Of a DNA stretch of 34,817 nucleotides, positions 1 through 8,761 are shown piece by piece. The translations under genes and the position numbers were made by a program. The notes under the pieces were generated by a model that saw only the letters and a program-made list of their open reading frames with translations, was not told the DNA's origin and did not search any database. This stretch comes from an uncultured Methylobacter sp. (GTDB lineage: Bacteria > Pseudomonadota > Gammaproteobacteria > Methylococcales > Methylomonadaceae): contig CAILCX010000212.1 in assembly GCA_903832775.1 (NCBI GenBank), positions 1 through 34,817 on the forward strand, given 5' to 3'. Position 1 is the stretch's first letter; every line of letters starts with the position of its first letter.

Positions 1-2
1 AT

Positions 3-425
3 AAAACAATTGCCACAGCAGAATCCTGCACCGGTGGCTGGATATCTCAAGTGATAACTGAAGTGCCAGGCAGTTCAGAATGGTTTGACAGAGGTTTTGT
101 TACATATAGTAACTCTGCAAAAGTACAAATGTTGAATGTCAATCCGCACACATTAGATGCTTACGGTGCGGTCAGTGCAGAGACGGCGGCAGAAATGGCG
201 GCGGGAGTTTTGTCGCACAGCAATGCTGATGTGGCGGTCGCCGTAACCGGTATAGCGGGACCGGAGGGTGGAGTACCAGAAAAACCGGTTGGCACCGTAT
301 TTATTGCCTGGGCGGATAAAAAGGCTGCCGTCAAAGTCATTAGAAAACAGTTTTCTGGGAACCGTCGGCAAATCAGGGCGCAAACAGTACAAAGCGCAAT
401 AGAGGGAATTTGGTTGTTTTTTTAA
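3..425 (+). CDS. pncC: CinA C-terminal / PncC nicotinamide-nucleotide amidase, 5' end missing
   Basis: The reading frame is already open at base 3, so the gene starts before the window; a GTG at 51 is internal. The 140 visible residues begin with KTIATAESCTGGWIS, the signature of the CinA C-terminal domain, followed by VPGSSEWFDRGFVTYSNSAK and GIAGPEGG. This domain hydrolyses nicotinamide mononucleotide to nicotinate mononucleotide in pyridine nucleotide salvage. Only about 10-20 residues would be missing from a stand-alone PncC of about 160 residues. I cannot tell whether an N-terminal CinA (COG1058) domain lies upstream. The stop is TAA, and the next gene converges on it from the minus strand. 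Confidence 0.92.
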   Translation, partial: KTIATAESCTGGWISQVITEVPGSSEWFDRGFVTYSNSAKVQMLNVNPHTLDAYGAVSAETAAEMAAGVLSHSNADVAVAVTGIAGPEGGVPEKPVGTVFIAWADKKAAVKVIRKQFSGNRRQIRAQTVQSAIEGIWLFF

Positions 426-522
426 AAATAAAAACCGGATTGTAAAATATAGGATGTTCAGTAAAGTGACCCAATAGAGTGATTGGTGGGATTCAAATTA
501 GATATTTTTTAATGATTGGAGT

Positions 523-957
523 TTATTTTCTCCAGCATGTATTTGCATCTAATGTTGCCCCGGATACACTTTTTTGCCCTAGCTGATTTATTGAAAGAGA
601 ACCGCATTCATCATCAGTCATACGGCCAGATGAATCAGGGGTTGCTGTTAAGGTGTAAGTCGTTGCTGTAAGCGTTGGGGCGCTAATATTATATAAAGTT
701 GTGCCGGATTCTGGTGAAACATACACTGGTAAAGTGATAGCTGTACCAGAGGAAGTCTGATGATACTTGTTGTTTTCAGTATAATTCCTTTCCAGAAATT
801 GCACGTTTTCCAAGAGTACTGCTTTGGCATCTGAACGATTAGCCTGGTTTATATAGCTGGTATAAGCAGGTAATGCAATAGCGGACAGAATACCCACTAT
901 TGCAACGGTAACCATTAGCTCAATTAGGGTGAATCCGTTATGTTTGTCGATTGTCAT
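523..957 (-). CDS. pilE: type IV pilin-like protein, PilE family
   Basis: The ATG at 957 is chosen because it gives a short leader before the prepilin peptidase site: G8, then F9-TLIELMV with Glu at mature position 5. A longer frame reaches 1032 but would overlap pilY1 and give an implausible leader; GGAAAA lies just before 957. The 144-residue protein has the hydrophobic N-terminal helix, residues about 9-30, and a C-terminal cysteine pair (C118, C141) that probably closes the D-region disulfide loop. It is the last gene of the minus-strand pilus operon, 20 bases after pilY1. In this position PilE-type proteins act as minor pilins rather than the main subunit, but the sequence cannot settle that. 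Confidence 0.88.
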   Translation of the reverse strand: MTIDKHNGFTLIELMVTVAIVGILSAIALPAYTSYINQANRSDAKAVLLENVQFLERNYTENNKYHQTSSGTAITLPVYVSPESGTTLYNISAPTLTATTYTLTATPDSSGRMTDDECGSLSINQLGQKSVSGATLDANTCWRK

Positions 958-976
958 GCTATTTTCCAAAAAATAT

Positions 977-3900
977 TTATTGAATTTGTTGCCAATACAG
1001 TCGATTAACCGTACCTGCAACAACCGGTGCACCTTTGTTTGATATAGATTGAATATTAGTAGTGGAGCCGGATAATTCTTTTACAGCGACTCCTGTACCC
1101 GTCTTCTCAAGCCAGGTAGCAGATTTGACCATGCCGACTTTAGACTGGACGCCAGATGCAGTAGAAGGGGCGCCATTACTGGTTAATTTATCATCATTGT
1201 CAAACTTCCCATCGTTATTAAAATCAAATGATGATATCGCGGTTGCGCCACCTGTACTCGAATCAATTTCCATTAACCAACTGTTTCCACCGGGTACACA
1301 AGGATCAGTTGATGGAATGATAGTTATGAAGATAACCCGGTCATATTTTAACAATGCCCCAGTAATAATCCGTTCCCCGGCAGCAACATTACTAGGTTGC
1401 AGTAGATTCATATACCAACCAAATTTTGTGGTGTAATCAACTGTGTTTGTAGATGTTGTTCGTAATTTAGAGCTAAATGCGGTTACTTCACTGGTGATGG
1501 TCTGCTGCACTAAACTGCTAAGCGTAACGGTTCCCGTAGTTGATGGTTTATCCCATATTGCATAGAAGCTTTGTACAGTTTGATCGGTTACATTTGTACT
1601 TGTCAGGTAACTGCCAGTGCCGAAATAAATTAGATTACCCCCATTAGAGTTCCCACCTATAGAAGGTTGAGCAGTGATGGGGTGTGTGTTACCAGCGCTG
1701 AATAATGCATGGCCACCATTACCAAGCCCCCAGCTAGCCGAAGTTACTCCGCTTAAGTCAAATTTCCACATATTGCCCTGTAAATCGCCCGCATAGACGA
1801 AATCCATTATATTGTCGTTATTACTGTCGTATAACCTTGGAGTCGATAAACCGTTTCCAGTCGCAGTGTTGGTAGGGATTTTTTTGATCAGTGTGCCGTC
1901 ACTGAGATTGACAATATACAGAAACGCTTGCTCTGATGTACTGTTGTAGCCATTGCCGAAAATGGCAGCCCATGTGCCATCATTTAGTCGTGCGACTTGC
2001 GGCTGACTGTAGGTCAGACCCAGTCCAGCAGAATCTATAGTGCCTGTTGACCCCGTATCAGTCGCCCCCCCCGAATATTCCCAAAGCACATGAGCATCGG
2101 TGAATGCATCGGGAGATGAAATGTTCAGCGCATAAATAGCCTTGCCGCCTTTGCCCAAACCACCTAGTAACACCGTTTTCCATCCCCCGGATAAGTATGC
2201 ATCACCAATTGTTGGAGAGCCGTCAACAAAATATTTATGCGAATAATCAGTTTCGGTCAAGCTGCTTAACTTCGCGTAAACTGCTGCTGGCACATAAGCG
2301 AACAATTCTTTCCCAGAATTTGCATTACCCGTATCAGCACGAAATGCATGCAGCATTCCGTCATTAGCACCATCGTAGACCATCGGTGGACGTAGGGTAG
2401 TACCTGTTTTTTTTCCTGCTACAAAAGCCGCATAAGTCGATTGCCCTGTGGCAGTTAACGGTAAAGACGTATAACCATAATCATCTGTATAAGAGAACAT
2501 TGGGTCAGAGTTGATGATGTCACCCAGTACTGTGGTAGTACGATTCCGGAAAATACCATTGGTAAATCGCACCTCTTTTGTGGGGTCTCCTCGCAGCCAA
2601 TTGAGACGGTTTTGACCATATGTGTCTATACCTAATGAGCCAACTCTGGTATTTAAAGCCAATTGTTGGGCATTTGACAAATTACCCCAAGTAAATTCCA
2701 CGCCTATTGAGCCATTGAAGGTTCTGATGTTTCTGGATGCTGCGGCCGGAATTAAGGTCGCTGCATCCCAGTTGGCGTCAGCGGCATCAAGTTTACCATC
2801 ACTGTTTAGATCCACTACCGTACCATTGCTACTTACAGCAAAGCTAAAAAGATGTCCACTCCAGTTTTTGCTGCTGAATTGGGCTTGGTAAAGTACTGTT
2901 CCAGTCTGGATGCTGGTGGAGTTAGCAGCAGCTGCGGCTGCAGACGCATTGGATGACACAATGGTTGAAAAAATACTTTTAAAAGCAGTTTGCAGAGCGA
3001 CCGGGTCTTCTACGCTAAAAAATTGGCCACGGCTGTTAATTGCCGCATGCCAGAGGTCATAGACATGGCCTGCAGGTTCGTTGCCGACAGTTGGGCTTTC
3101 GTTGATGGGTGGCCAGTATTTGGTTGCGGTAAAAGGTGGATTTCCTCCCAGCGCCGAATAATCTCCCGTGTAAGTGCTGCCACCCCATACCGGATTAGTT
3201 AATGTGGAGCCCAAGCCTAAACCGACGTTGAAATTTACCATGTGTTGCCAAGTTGCAGGATCGTTTTTCGGATTCCAATATTGCTGGGCGGTGGTGCCGG
3301 TAACATCGGTGATGTCAGGAGTGAGGTTATTGGTCAAGGTGCTAAGATCGGTTATCCAGTAAGTGAAGGCAATATCCGCAAGACTGTTGCTGTAACTCCA
3401 GCCTGACGGAGCCGCGCTGCTGGTATTTTTGTACGGATATTGCGCAGTATAGGCTGTTCCGTCAGGCATCGTGGCAATGGTCGTATCTACATTGCCGCCG
3501 AAATTGGTGCCGTTGTCGCTGTTCCAAAGGCCATCTGTGAACATGACATGATAGTTTTTTCGGCAGGATAGTACCGTGCCTGTCGTTGTGTAAGGGTCTT
3601 CGTCATAGGGTTCGCTATTCTTGTAGTATTCCCCAGCACGTGTTAGTACGCTACGTAGCGGGGTGGAGCCGTTCAGGTCAAAACGTTGTACCCAATTGTA
3701 AAAATCTGTTCTATGGGTTATTGTCGCTGAGCCGGTTTTAAGTGCATCCAAGGGACGCATGCGATTTTCGCTAGTGGTTGCGGTGTAGCCATTGCAAGTG
3801 GTGCCGAAAGTGGTGCAGCTTCCTGTGCTGCCGGAGGTGTTGACAGTCTGCCAAGCCAATCGAACATCATTGGTTGACAAACCGTTCACCGCAGTGATTG

Positions 3901-4765
3901 CTCCCGACATTGCCGACAACGCACGGGTTCTATAAAATGAAAACCAGTTGGCGAAGTTTTGTTGCTGCTGGACTTGCGTCCCCGCGAAAAGGTCCACCGG
4001 TGCAGTGGTCGAGCCGACATTGATCTTGATGTAACAATCTTCGTCCTCTTTTTGCTGTGCGGCAGTTCCGGTGCAACTGGCCGGCTGGGTTTGTGCCGGT
4101 TTTTGGCTCCAGAAAATATAATAATAAGCCGCTGTATTCGTCGGAATAGTGGTCGGAGCTTGTAGGGCAGCGGTGGCAAAATCAAGCGACGGATTTCGGG
4201 CGCGGTAGCATGGCTTTGTGCCACCTACGAGTGGGGGATAGCCGCCGATGGGGTAAACACCACTATCTGTAACAATGGCGCTTTGAAAGATGCAGTATGA
4301 GGTGCTCGTGTAGTTAGCGGCAGTGACGTCGGTCTGATAATAAAATGTGACTGAGTAGTTGTTGCTGAGGTTGATCGAGCCTTTGCCGGAGTCTAGCCCG
4401 TTGACATACGCGGTGGTGAAACTCGTTGTATAAGTCGTTCCGTCATTGCGGGTTGGGATGGGGTAGGTGAGGAACGGGCTATAATAAAGCGCGTTATAGT
4501 AATTGGATTTGTAACGGCGCTGGCTGAGTATGTTATTGCCGCTTGCACTATGGCCCAACGAATCCGGTACATGGGCGTGGCTCATGCTCAACGAGTTATC
4601 CAAAGTTATCACCATATTAGGTGTAACTTCCGTCGTCAAAAATAGCGGTGTATCCACTAAGTTCAATGGAGCAGAATGTATCGGCATACTAGCCAATATT
4701 ATAGCAATACCTGAAATGAAGGTTTGCAAGAGCTGTTTATGGGACGTTTTTGCTAAGGTAATCAT
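977..4765 (-). CDS. pilY1: PilY1-type pilus tip adhesin/assembly protein
   Basis: The product has 1262 residues and a signal peptide (hydrophobic residues about 11-30). Near the N-terminus DNSLS (56-60) fits the DxSxS metal-site motif of a von Willebrand A-like domain. From about residue 795 the PilY1 beta-propeller signature YDGANDGMLHAF appears. A calcium loop DSNNDNIMD lies at 980-988, with the DxNxDxxxD spacing of the Pseudomonas PilY1 site that controls pilus extension and retraction. Two more Asp-rich loops occur: DLNSDGKLDAAD (about 651-662) and FDFNNDGKFDNDD (about 1180-1192). PilY1 is exported, sits at the pilus tip with the minor pilins and opposes retraction. AGGTG precedes the ATG. 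The upstream neighbour is pilX, 32 bases away; the downstream neighbour is pilE. Confidence 0.93.
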   Translation of the reverse strand: MITLAKTSHKQLLQTFISGIAIILASMPIHSAPLNLVDTPLFLTTEVTPNMVITLDNSLSMSHAHVPDSLGHSASGNNILSQRRYKSNYYNALYYSPFLTYPIPTRNDGTTYTTSFTTAYVNGLDSGKGSINLSNNYSVTFYYQTDVTAANYTSTSYCIFQSAIVTDSGVYPIGGYPPLVGGTKPCYRARNPSLDFATAALQAPTTIPTNTAAYYYIFWSQKPAQTQPASCTGTAAQQKEDEDCYIKINVGSTTAPVDLFAGTQVQQQQNFANWFSFYRTRALSAMSGAITAVNGLSTNDVRLAWQTVNTSGSTGSCTTFGTTCNGYTATTSENRMRPLDALKTGSATITHRTDFYNWVQRFDLNGSTPLRSVLTRAGEYYKNSEPYDEDPYTTTGTVLSCRKNYHVMFTDGLWNSDNGTNFGGNVDTTIATMPDGTAYTAQYPYKNTSSAAPSGWSYSNSLADIAFTYWITDLSTLTNNLTPDITDVTGTTAQQYWNPKNDPATWQHMVNFNVGLGLGSTLTNPVWGGSTYTGDYSALGGNPPFTATKYWPPINESPTVGNEPAGHVYDLWHAAINSRGQFFSVEDPVALQTAFKSIFSTIVSSNASAAAAAANSTSIQTGTVLYQAQFSSKNWSGHLFSFAVSSNGTVVDLNSDGKLDAADANWDAATLIPAAASRNIRTFNGSIGVEFTWGNLSNAQQLALNTRVGSLGIDTYGQNRLNWLRGDPTKEVRFTNGIFRNRTTTVLGDIINSDPMFSYTDDYGYTSLPLTATGQSTYAAFVAGKKTGTTLRPPMVYDGANDGMLHAFRADTGNANSGKELFAYVPAAVYAKLSSLTETDYSHKYFVDGSPTIGDAYLSGGWKTVLLGGLGKGGKAIYALNISSPDAFTDAHVLWEYSGGATDTGSTGTIDSAGLGLTYSQPQVARLNDGTWAAIFGNGYNSTSEQAFLYIVNLSDGTLIKKIPTNTATGNGLSTPRLYDSNNDNIMDFVYAGDLQGNMWKFDLSGVTSASWGLGNGGHALFSAGNTHPITAQPSIGGNSNGGNLIYFGTGSYLTSTNVTDQTVQSFYAIWDKPSTTGTVTLSSLVQQTITSEVTAFSSKLRTTSTNTVDYTTKFGWYMNLLQPSNVAAGERIITGALLKYDRVIFITIIPSTDPCVPGGNSWLMEIDSSTGGATAISSFDFNNDGKFDNDDKLTSNGAPSTASGVQSKVGMVKSATWLEKTGTGVAVKELSGSTTNIQSISNKGAPVVAGTVNRLYWQQIQ

Positions 4766-4797
4766 TTTACACCTGTACTTATGTTAATACGCTTCAA

Positions 4798-5433
4798 TTA
4801 GGGAGCATAACTAAACATTGCCTGAAGGATCACAACTGCGTCACTGTCACCGCCAACGCCGCGAGCTGTTGCCCGGTATTTTTCTGTAGTACCGACATCA
4901 GGAAGTCTTTCCACAACATACATGGGCTGGGCAGCGATCTGATTAAGGGAATGAGTTGGTGTACGGGCTGTGTTGCTTGACCAGACATACTGCTGGGTAG
5001 TGCCGGAGCAGTCTGGAGCGCCTGTGCCGTTCCAGTAAGTGGCGCTGTTAGGCAAACAGGTATTTATTGCACGAAGTCCAGTTGCCGCAACTGTGCCGGA
5101 TGTGGTTGTTGCTGGGGCAGGGATTAATGCCCGTATAGTTTGGCCTGTGGCTAGGTTTTGTTCCACATGTTTAAGGGCTGCTTCGGCGGCCTGAAAAGCC
5201 AGGTCGCGGCTACGCGTATTACCAGACATGTGCTCTTCCAAGGTGCTCATCTGCGCAGAGTTAAGGCCCAGTAATGACAACATGATTAAAAAAACCAAAC
5301 CTATGAAAAGCGTGACGCCTTTTTGTTTTGTCCCGAGTTTATGTCTAGACAGCGTTGACTTTATTGATGTGATATTTGGACAGCTGGCTATCATTGGGAA
5401 GGAGTTTAGCGGATTATGGTTAGCTGTTTTCAT
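4798..5433 (-). CDS. pilX: PilX minor pilin-like protein
   Basis: The product has 211 residues. The N-terminal PilX domain is recognisable: KGVTLFIGLVFLIMLSLLGL at about 38-57, then QMSTLEEHMSGNTRSRDLAF and QAAEAAL. Unlike true pilins it lacks the Glu at +5, which is usual for PilX/GspK-like proteins. A leader of about 39 residues precedes the cleavage-like G39, which is long; M14 is an alternative start. The ATG overlaps the stop of pilW by four bases (ATGA), so translation is probably coupled. PilX helps form the priming complex under PilY1 at the pilus tip. Confidence 0.88.
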   Translation of the reverse strand: MKTANHNPLNSFPMIASCPNITSIKSTLSRHKLGTKQKGVTLFIGLVFLIMLSLLGLNSAQMSTLEEHMSGNTRSRDLAFQAAEAALKHVEQNLATGQTIRALIPAPATTTSGTVAATGLRAINTCLPNSATYWNGTGAPDCSGTTQQYVWSSNTARTPTHSLNQIAAQPMYVVERLPDVGTTEKYRATARGVGGDSDAVVILQAMFSYAP

Positions 5434-6569
5434 AGTCTATTTTTCACTGCAATAGTAGTGGTGAAAACTTTGCGTAATAAAAGGTCAGTAGGTGTTACTG
5501 TTTCGCCAGTACCGGTAATATCGCCGTCACCATTCATGTCTAATGAATATTGATGGGGTTCGGTGGTGATACCTTGTTCATCTTGCCTAGATACCATTAA
5601 TAGGCTGACTCGTATGCCTAATACCGTTAACCAGTTGGCCGAGGTTGTCAGTGTGTCCGCAGTTACATAGCTATCAACAGCACGGTCGGCATTAGTGTCT
5701 ATTCCATAAAGTAATTGCATGTTTTGTACACCCTCAATCAATTCTTCAGAAGTATTACTTGGGCTACCACCGGTTGCACCTAACGATTGCCTGAATAGGG
5801 CAGGTTCACCAGCGACATTAGTGCCTATGAAGTAAGTAACTGCTTTTAAGCGGTATATACGTGATCCTGCATCGAAGCTATCAATGGTTCCTGCCGGGGA
5901 GCCGAGAGCATAAGTTGAAGTTCCACTGCTGCTACCGTGCTGAATAATAGCGTTGCCACAACTGCCACTGGCAATTGTACATGTGTTGGTTTTTTGGAAG
6001 ACTACGGTGCGTGAACAATCGGGCTTGGCTGCAATCAGAATAGTACCTTGTTGTATGTCATGGTTAGCAGTAAGAGTTATCTGCGATGTTCCTGTATTAT
6101 GGGAAGAAACAATATATTGTTGACTGTTATCTGTATGTAACACAGTTAATGCATCGCCGCGCAATACATTGCCGATTACGCCGGTTACACCCGTTGGAAA
6201 AGTGCTCCAGTTGGTTCCGCTGGCAAAGTCATAGCCAACCAAGGGTTGACCGATCAAATTTTTGTCCCAGTCGGTAGAGGAGCTCAAAATGTTAATATCG
6301 CCAGACGCTGCAGGATTAAGTGGACATCCTGTAAAACGTGTCATGCGAATATCTTTGTCCATGATTTCAAAGGCGATGCGGGCACCTTCCTGCATTCGCG
6401 CTAAAGCATCTTGGCTGCGAAACCCCTGTCTACTGGCCAAGAAGATATAACCGATTCCTGCAATGATAATTAAACCAATAGTTAAGGAAATCATCATTTC
6501 AATTAATGTTACGCCCAGCATGTTTTTGTGTAGGCGTTTGAAACAACTTGAGCGTGATGTAATTTTCAT
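5430..6569 (-). CDS. pilW: PilW minor pilin-like protein
   Basis: The product has 379 residues, a normal size for PilW. The prepilin signature is G19-V20-TLIEMMISLTIGLIIIAG, with Glu24 at mature position 5, followed by a hydrophobic helix to about residue 42. The segment after it (SRQGFRSQDALARMQEGAR, then AFEIMDKDIR) is typical of PilW/GspJ proteins. The C-terminal part carries a DMNGDGDITGTGE stretch that may bind calcium. The gene overlaps pilV upstream and pilX downstream by four bases each, so the set is expressed as one unit. It is a minor pilin of the initiation complex in the inner membrane. Confidence 0.88.
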   Translation of the reverse strand: MKITSRSSCFKRLHKNMLGVTLIEMMISLTIGLIIIAGIGYIFLASRQGFRSQDALARMQEGARIAFEIMDKDIRMTRFTGCPLNPAASGDINILSSSTDWDKNLIGQPLVGYDFASGTNWSTFPTGVTGVIGNVLRGDALTVLHTDNSQQYIVSSHNTGTSQITLTANHDIQQGTILIAAKPDCSRTVVFQKTNTCTIASGSCGNAIIQHGSSSGTSTYALGSPAGTIDSFDAGSRIYRLKAVTYFIGTNVAGEPALFRQSLGATGGSPSNTSEELIEGVQNMQLLYGIDTNADRAVDSYVTADTLTTSANWLTVLGIRVSLLMVSRQDEQGITTEPHQYSLDMNGDGDITGTGETVTPTDLLLRKVFTTTIAVKNRL

Positions 6570-7033
6570 ATAACGCTTTGAGTGCTAAATACAGTTGGAG
6601 TTATTGTGCCGTCGCTGGCACCTTTGGCGACTTCGCTCCAGCGAATATTAATAGTGACATTGCCAGCACCATCTACACTGACCTGCCCATCACCAGAAGA
6701 AAGTGCTTGTTCAATGCTGGTTTTCCAGTCTCTTAATTCGTTATTCTGAATTGCAGTCCCCGTAATGCTGCTACTTGGGTCACTACCGCTGGCGGCATAA
6801 TTAACATTGAAACTTCCTGCTACAGCCAATGTTCGATTTAAACGCAGCCGCTCAAGAATATCTTGGGCTAATAATGTAGCTTCAGTACGCATAAATGCAG
6901 CATTGTTTGTTTTTGAAGAAAGTGAGATTAATCCAGCTTGACCAAGCAGGCCTAATGAAATGATGATCATGGTGACTAAAACTTCAATTAAACTGCTGCC
7001 GTTTTGTTGGGTATTTAAAAAGCATTTAGGCAT
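6566..7033 (-). CDS. pilV: PilV minor pilin-like protein
   Basis: The product has 155 residues. The prepilin peptidase site is G12-S13 followed by SLIEVLVTMIIISLGLLG, with Glu17 at mature position 5, a short leader that supports this start. The region TEATLLAQDILERLRLNR after the helix is diagnostic of PilV. The start codon lies inside the end of fimT (8-base overlap) and the stop overlaps the pilW start (ATGA). It acts with FimT, PilW, PilX and PilE as a pilus-priming pseudopilin. Confidence 0.9.
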   Translation of the reverse strand: MPKCFLNTQQNGSSLIEVLVTMIIISLGLLGQAGLISLSSKTNNAAFMRTEATLLAQDILERLRLNRTLAVAGSFNVNYAASGSDPSSSITGTAIQNNELRDWKTSIEQALSSGDGQVSVDGAGNVTINIRWSEVAKGASDGTITPTVFSTQSVI

Positions 7034-7640
7034 TGCAGGTTCCCTTGGTAAAGCGATTACGGCCGGTAGTTGAAATGTTAATTGTTCTTGCTATACCGCC
7101 CACACAAATTAAGATGTTTCCCGCTCCATTGCTCATTCCTGATGGAAGGTAGCTTATATAGTTTGTGAAAATGGTGTCTGGAGTGATAGCGGCATTGCTA
7201 CTTGATGGTTGTCCTACTTTTAATCGGGTATCAGCGTTGTCAACAGTACCTAAAGTGCCGGTGTCGACAAAAATTAGCCAGCCATTTTGCCAATTTGCTG
7301 AAGTGGAACAAGTCGGGTTTGTGGCAGTGATATCGGATTTGCATACTGTTACTTGCGCTCCACGTTTTATAGCTTCGGAGCGCGCCAAGTTAATCGAAGA
7401 GGCAAATTCGTTTGCAAGACTATTTGAACGGGTGTCGTTTATCATAGATTGGAAGCTCGGAGCGCCTATAGCGGCAACAATTCCCACTATTGAAACGGTA
7501 ACCATTAGCTCAACCAAGCTAAAGCCTGATTCATATAGTTTGTTTCGCTGTATGATAGGTTTTTTATTGGCATTGCTTAATGTTACTTGAGTGATGATTT
7601 CATGTGTTTTGTTTTTTAAATCAGTGATAAATTGTTTCAT
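7026..7640 (-). CDS. fimT: FimT/GspH-type pseudopilin
   Basis: With the ATG at 7640 the product has 204 residues; a TTG at 7694 would add 18. The prepilin signature G39-F40-SLVELMVTVSIVGIVAAI has Glu44 at mature position 5, followed by the GspH/FimT segment NEFASSINLARSEAIKRG. The leader of 39 residues is unusually long for a pseudopilin, and no ATG, GTG or TTG nearer to the cleavage site is in frame. Either the leader is genuinely long or the annotated N-terminus needs checking. No good Shine-Dalgarno is visible before 7640. This is the first gene of the pilus operon, so its promoter should lie in 7641-8026. Confidence 0.85.
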   Translation of the reverse strand: MKQFITDLKNKTHEIITQVTLSNANKKPIIQRNKLYESGFSLVELMVTVSIVGIVAAIGAPSFQSMINDTRSNSLANEFASSINLARSEAIKRGAQVTVCKSDITATNPTCSTSANWQNGWLIFVDTGTLGTVDNADTRLKVGQPSSSNAAITPDTIFTNYISYLPSGMSNGAGNILICVGGIARTINISTTGRNRFTKGTCNA

Positions 7641-7694
7641 AAAGTAATGAAAGAAATAGGTTTTTTGTTCATGAGGTAAGCTGCGTATGGGCAA

Positions 7695-8026
7695 ATAAAG
7701 GTAACTATAGTCAAGATGAATATGTTGAAAAAATGTTTATTGAGTTTGAACCTGATGTGTATTCCAGCGGTATGTGCATGGTTTTTCCGGTTTCCTTTTG
7801 GCAGGTTATTTTAACAACTAATCATTTATAAATGGGCATACCACATTATTTATAATGTCAGTATAGTTAGGGAATGAGTAACTTGCCACTTCTATTAATC
7901 TAATCTTAATCGACTATGGGAGTCTAAACTGATTCTATTGTTTAATAACGTGAAGTAATAAAAAATTTGATCGGCCATTGTAAATCTCTTAAGTCATGGA
8001 ACAATTAAACTAAAAAGGAGATAGCA
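7695..8026. other. divergent intergenic region between fimT and the small membrane genes
   Basis: About 330 bases lie between two divergent transcription units, so promoters for both must be here. I found no convincing sigma-70 pair or sigma-54 (TGGCAC-N5-TTGC) site on either strand. A 32-codon reading frame at 7716-7814 starts with a signal-peptide-like MNMLKKCLLSLNLMC but lacks a well-placed ribosome binding site, so it is not called as a gene. Confidence 0.5.
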
Positions 8027-8116
8027 ATGAAAAATGAAATAGAAGACGATAAGTTTGTTAATTACTTGTTGATTGGAATGATGGTTTTTGCATTTTTAGT
8101 TATGTTGGTCATGTGA
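8027..8116 (+). CDS. 29-residue single-span membrane peptide, unrecognised
   Basis: The ATG is preceded by AAGGAG at ideal spacing (AAGGAGATAGCA-ATG). The 29-residue product starts with an acidic, soluble MKNEIEDDKF and continues with one hydrophobic span (residues about 12-29, LLIGMMVFAFLVMLVM) that runs to the C-terminus. The strong ribosome binding site and the next two genes of similar character argue that it is translated. I do not recognise the family. Its small size recalls accessory subunits of membrane complexes, but nothing in the sequence identifies a partner. Confidence 0.6.
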   Translation: MKNEIEDDKFVNYLLIGMMVFAFLVMLVM

Positions 8117-8231
8117 GTCTTTGTTTTTTATTCTAATCAAACCATTTAGGGTAGCTTTTGTTTGCGGGTTTTTTTAAGAAAATCTCCAAACTAATTTTTT
8201 TGTTGATTAATTTATGAGGAGAGATAACGCT

Positions 8232-8489
8232 ATGACAAATCAAGACGAAAATAATATCGAAATAGTAAAACCAATAGCAGTCGAAGAACAGGAAGATGTT
8301 GTGGATAATGTTGCAGGTACCCTTAAATCTTTATTATTCGGTATCGGTGGCTTGATTTTGGTTTTATCCATCGCAGTAATGCTGCCGATGTTTTTGACTT
8401 ATTTATCTGAGGGTGACACGCGAGCACCGTCAGAGATTCACGCTACAGATTCGGTCAGAAAAAACAGTCAAAATTCCTATATGAAATGA
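8232..8489 (+). CDS. 85-residue single-span membrane protein, unrecognised
   Basis: The frame opens at 8214, but the ATG at 8232 has the better ribosome binding site (GAGGAGAGATAACGCT-ATG) and is preferred. The product has a strongly acidic N-terminal third (residues 1-30, rich in Glu and Asp), one membrane span at about 38-60 (LLFGIGGLILVLSIAVMLPM) and a polar tail of about 25 residues. It lies 115 bases after the 29-residue gene and 87 bases before the 52-residue gene on the same strand, suggesting one transcript. An AT-rich hairpin (8489-8506) follows the stop. I do not recognise the family. Confidence 0.7.
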   Translation: MTNQDENNIEIVKPIAVEEQEDVVDNVAGTLKSLLFGIGGLILVLSIAVMLPMFLTYLSEGDTRAPSEIHATDSVRKNSQNSYMK

Positions 8490-8576
8490 CCAATAAAAAT
8501 ATTGGTTGTGTGGCCTTTATTTAAAACCAAGTCATTTTTTTTGAGTCAAAATTAACTATTAGAGGAGGAAGAAACC

Positions 8577-8735
8577 ATGGGTCCTTATTATCGGAATACC
8601 TCACAGGGAATGGGTAGCTTTTTTGAGATGTTTTACGAACACCCAATTGTCATGGCAATAGTTGTGGCGGTTGTTGTGTTTACCGGTGTCTATATTTGGC
8701 GCAAGAAAAAGTCTGACGAAGTTTCGAGGTTGTAA
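8577..8735 (+). CDS. 52-residue single-span membrane protein, unrecognised
   Basis: AGAGGAGGAAGAAACC-ATG is a near-perfect Shine-Dalgarno arrangement. The 52-residue product is aromatic and Gly-rich at the N-terminus (MGPYYRNTSQGMGSFFEMFY). It has one span at about 23-40 (PIVMAIVVAVVVFTGVYI), then the positively charged WRKKK, which predicts a cytoplasmic C-terminus. It ends 26 bases before the stop of the convergent lytic transglycosylase gene. I do not recognise the family. Confidence 0.68.
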   Translation: MGPYYRNTSQGMGSFFEMFYEHPIVMAIVVAVVVFTGVYIWRKKKSDEVSRL

Positions 8736-8761
8736 ACTTTAAACAGTTCTAATCTAAGTGT

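Noticed and set aside
1062-1436. 124-codon plus-strand frame inside pilY1
   Set aside because: It is the antisense shadow of the pilY1 C-terminus, with no ribosome binding site and no recognisable domain.
7165-7590. 141-codon plus-strand frame opposite fimT
   Set aside because: It mirrors the fimT coding sequence on the other strand; fimT has a full pseudopilin signature.
7716-7814. 32-codon frame with signal-peptide-like start upstream of fimT
   Set aside because: Purine-rich bases lie too far from the ATG, and no neighbour or motif supports a gene; it could be chance in an AT-rich promoter region.
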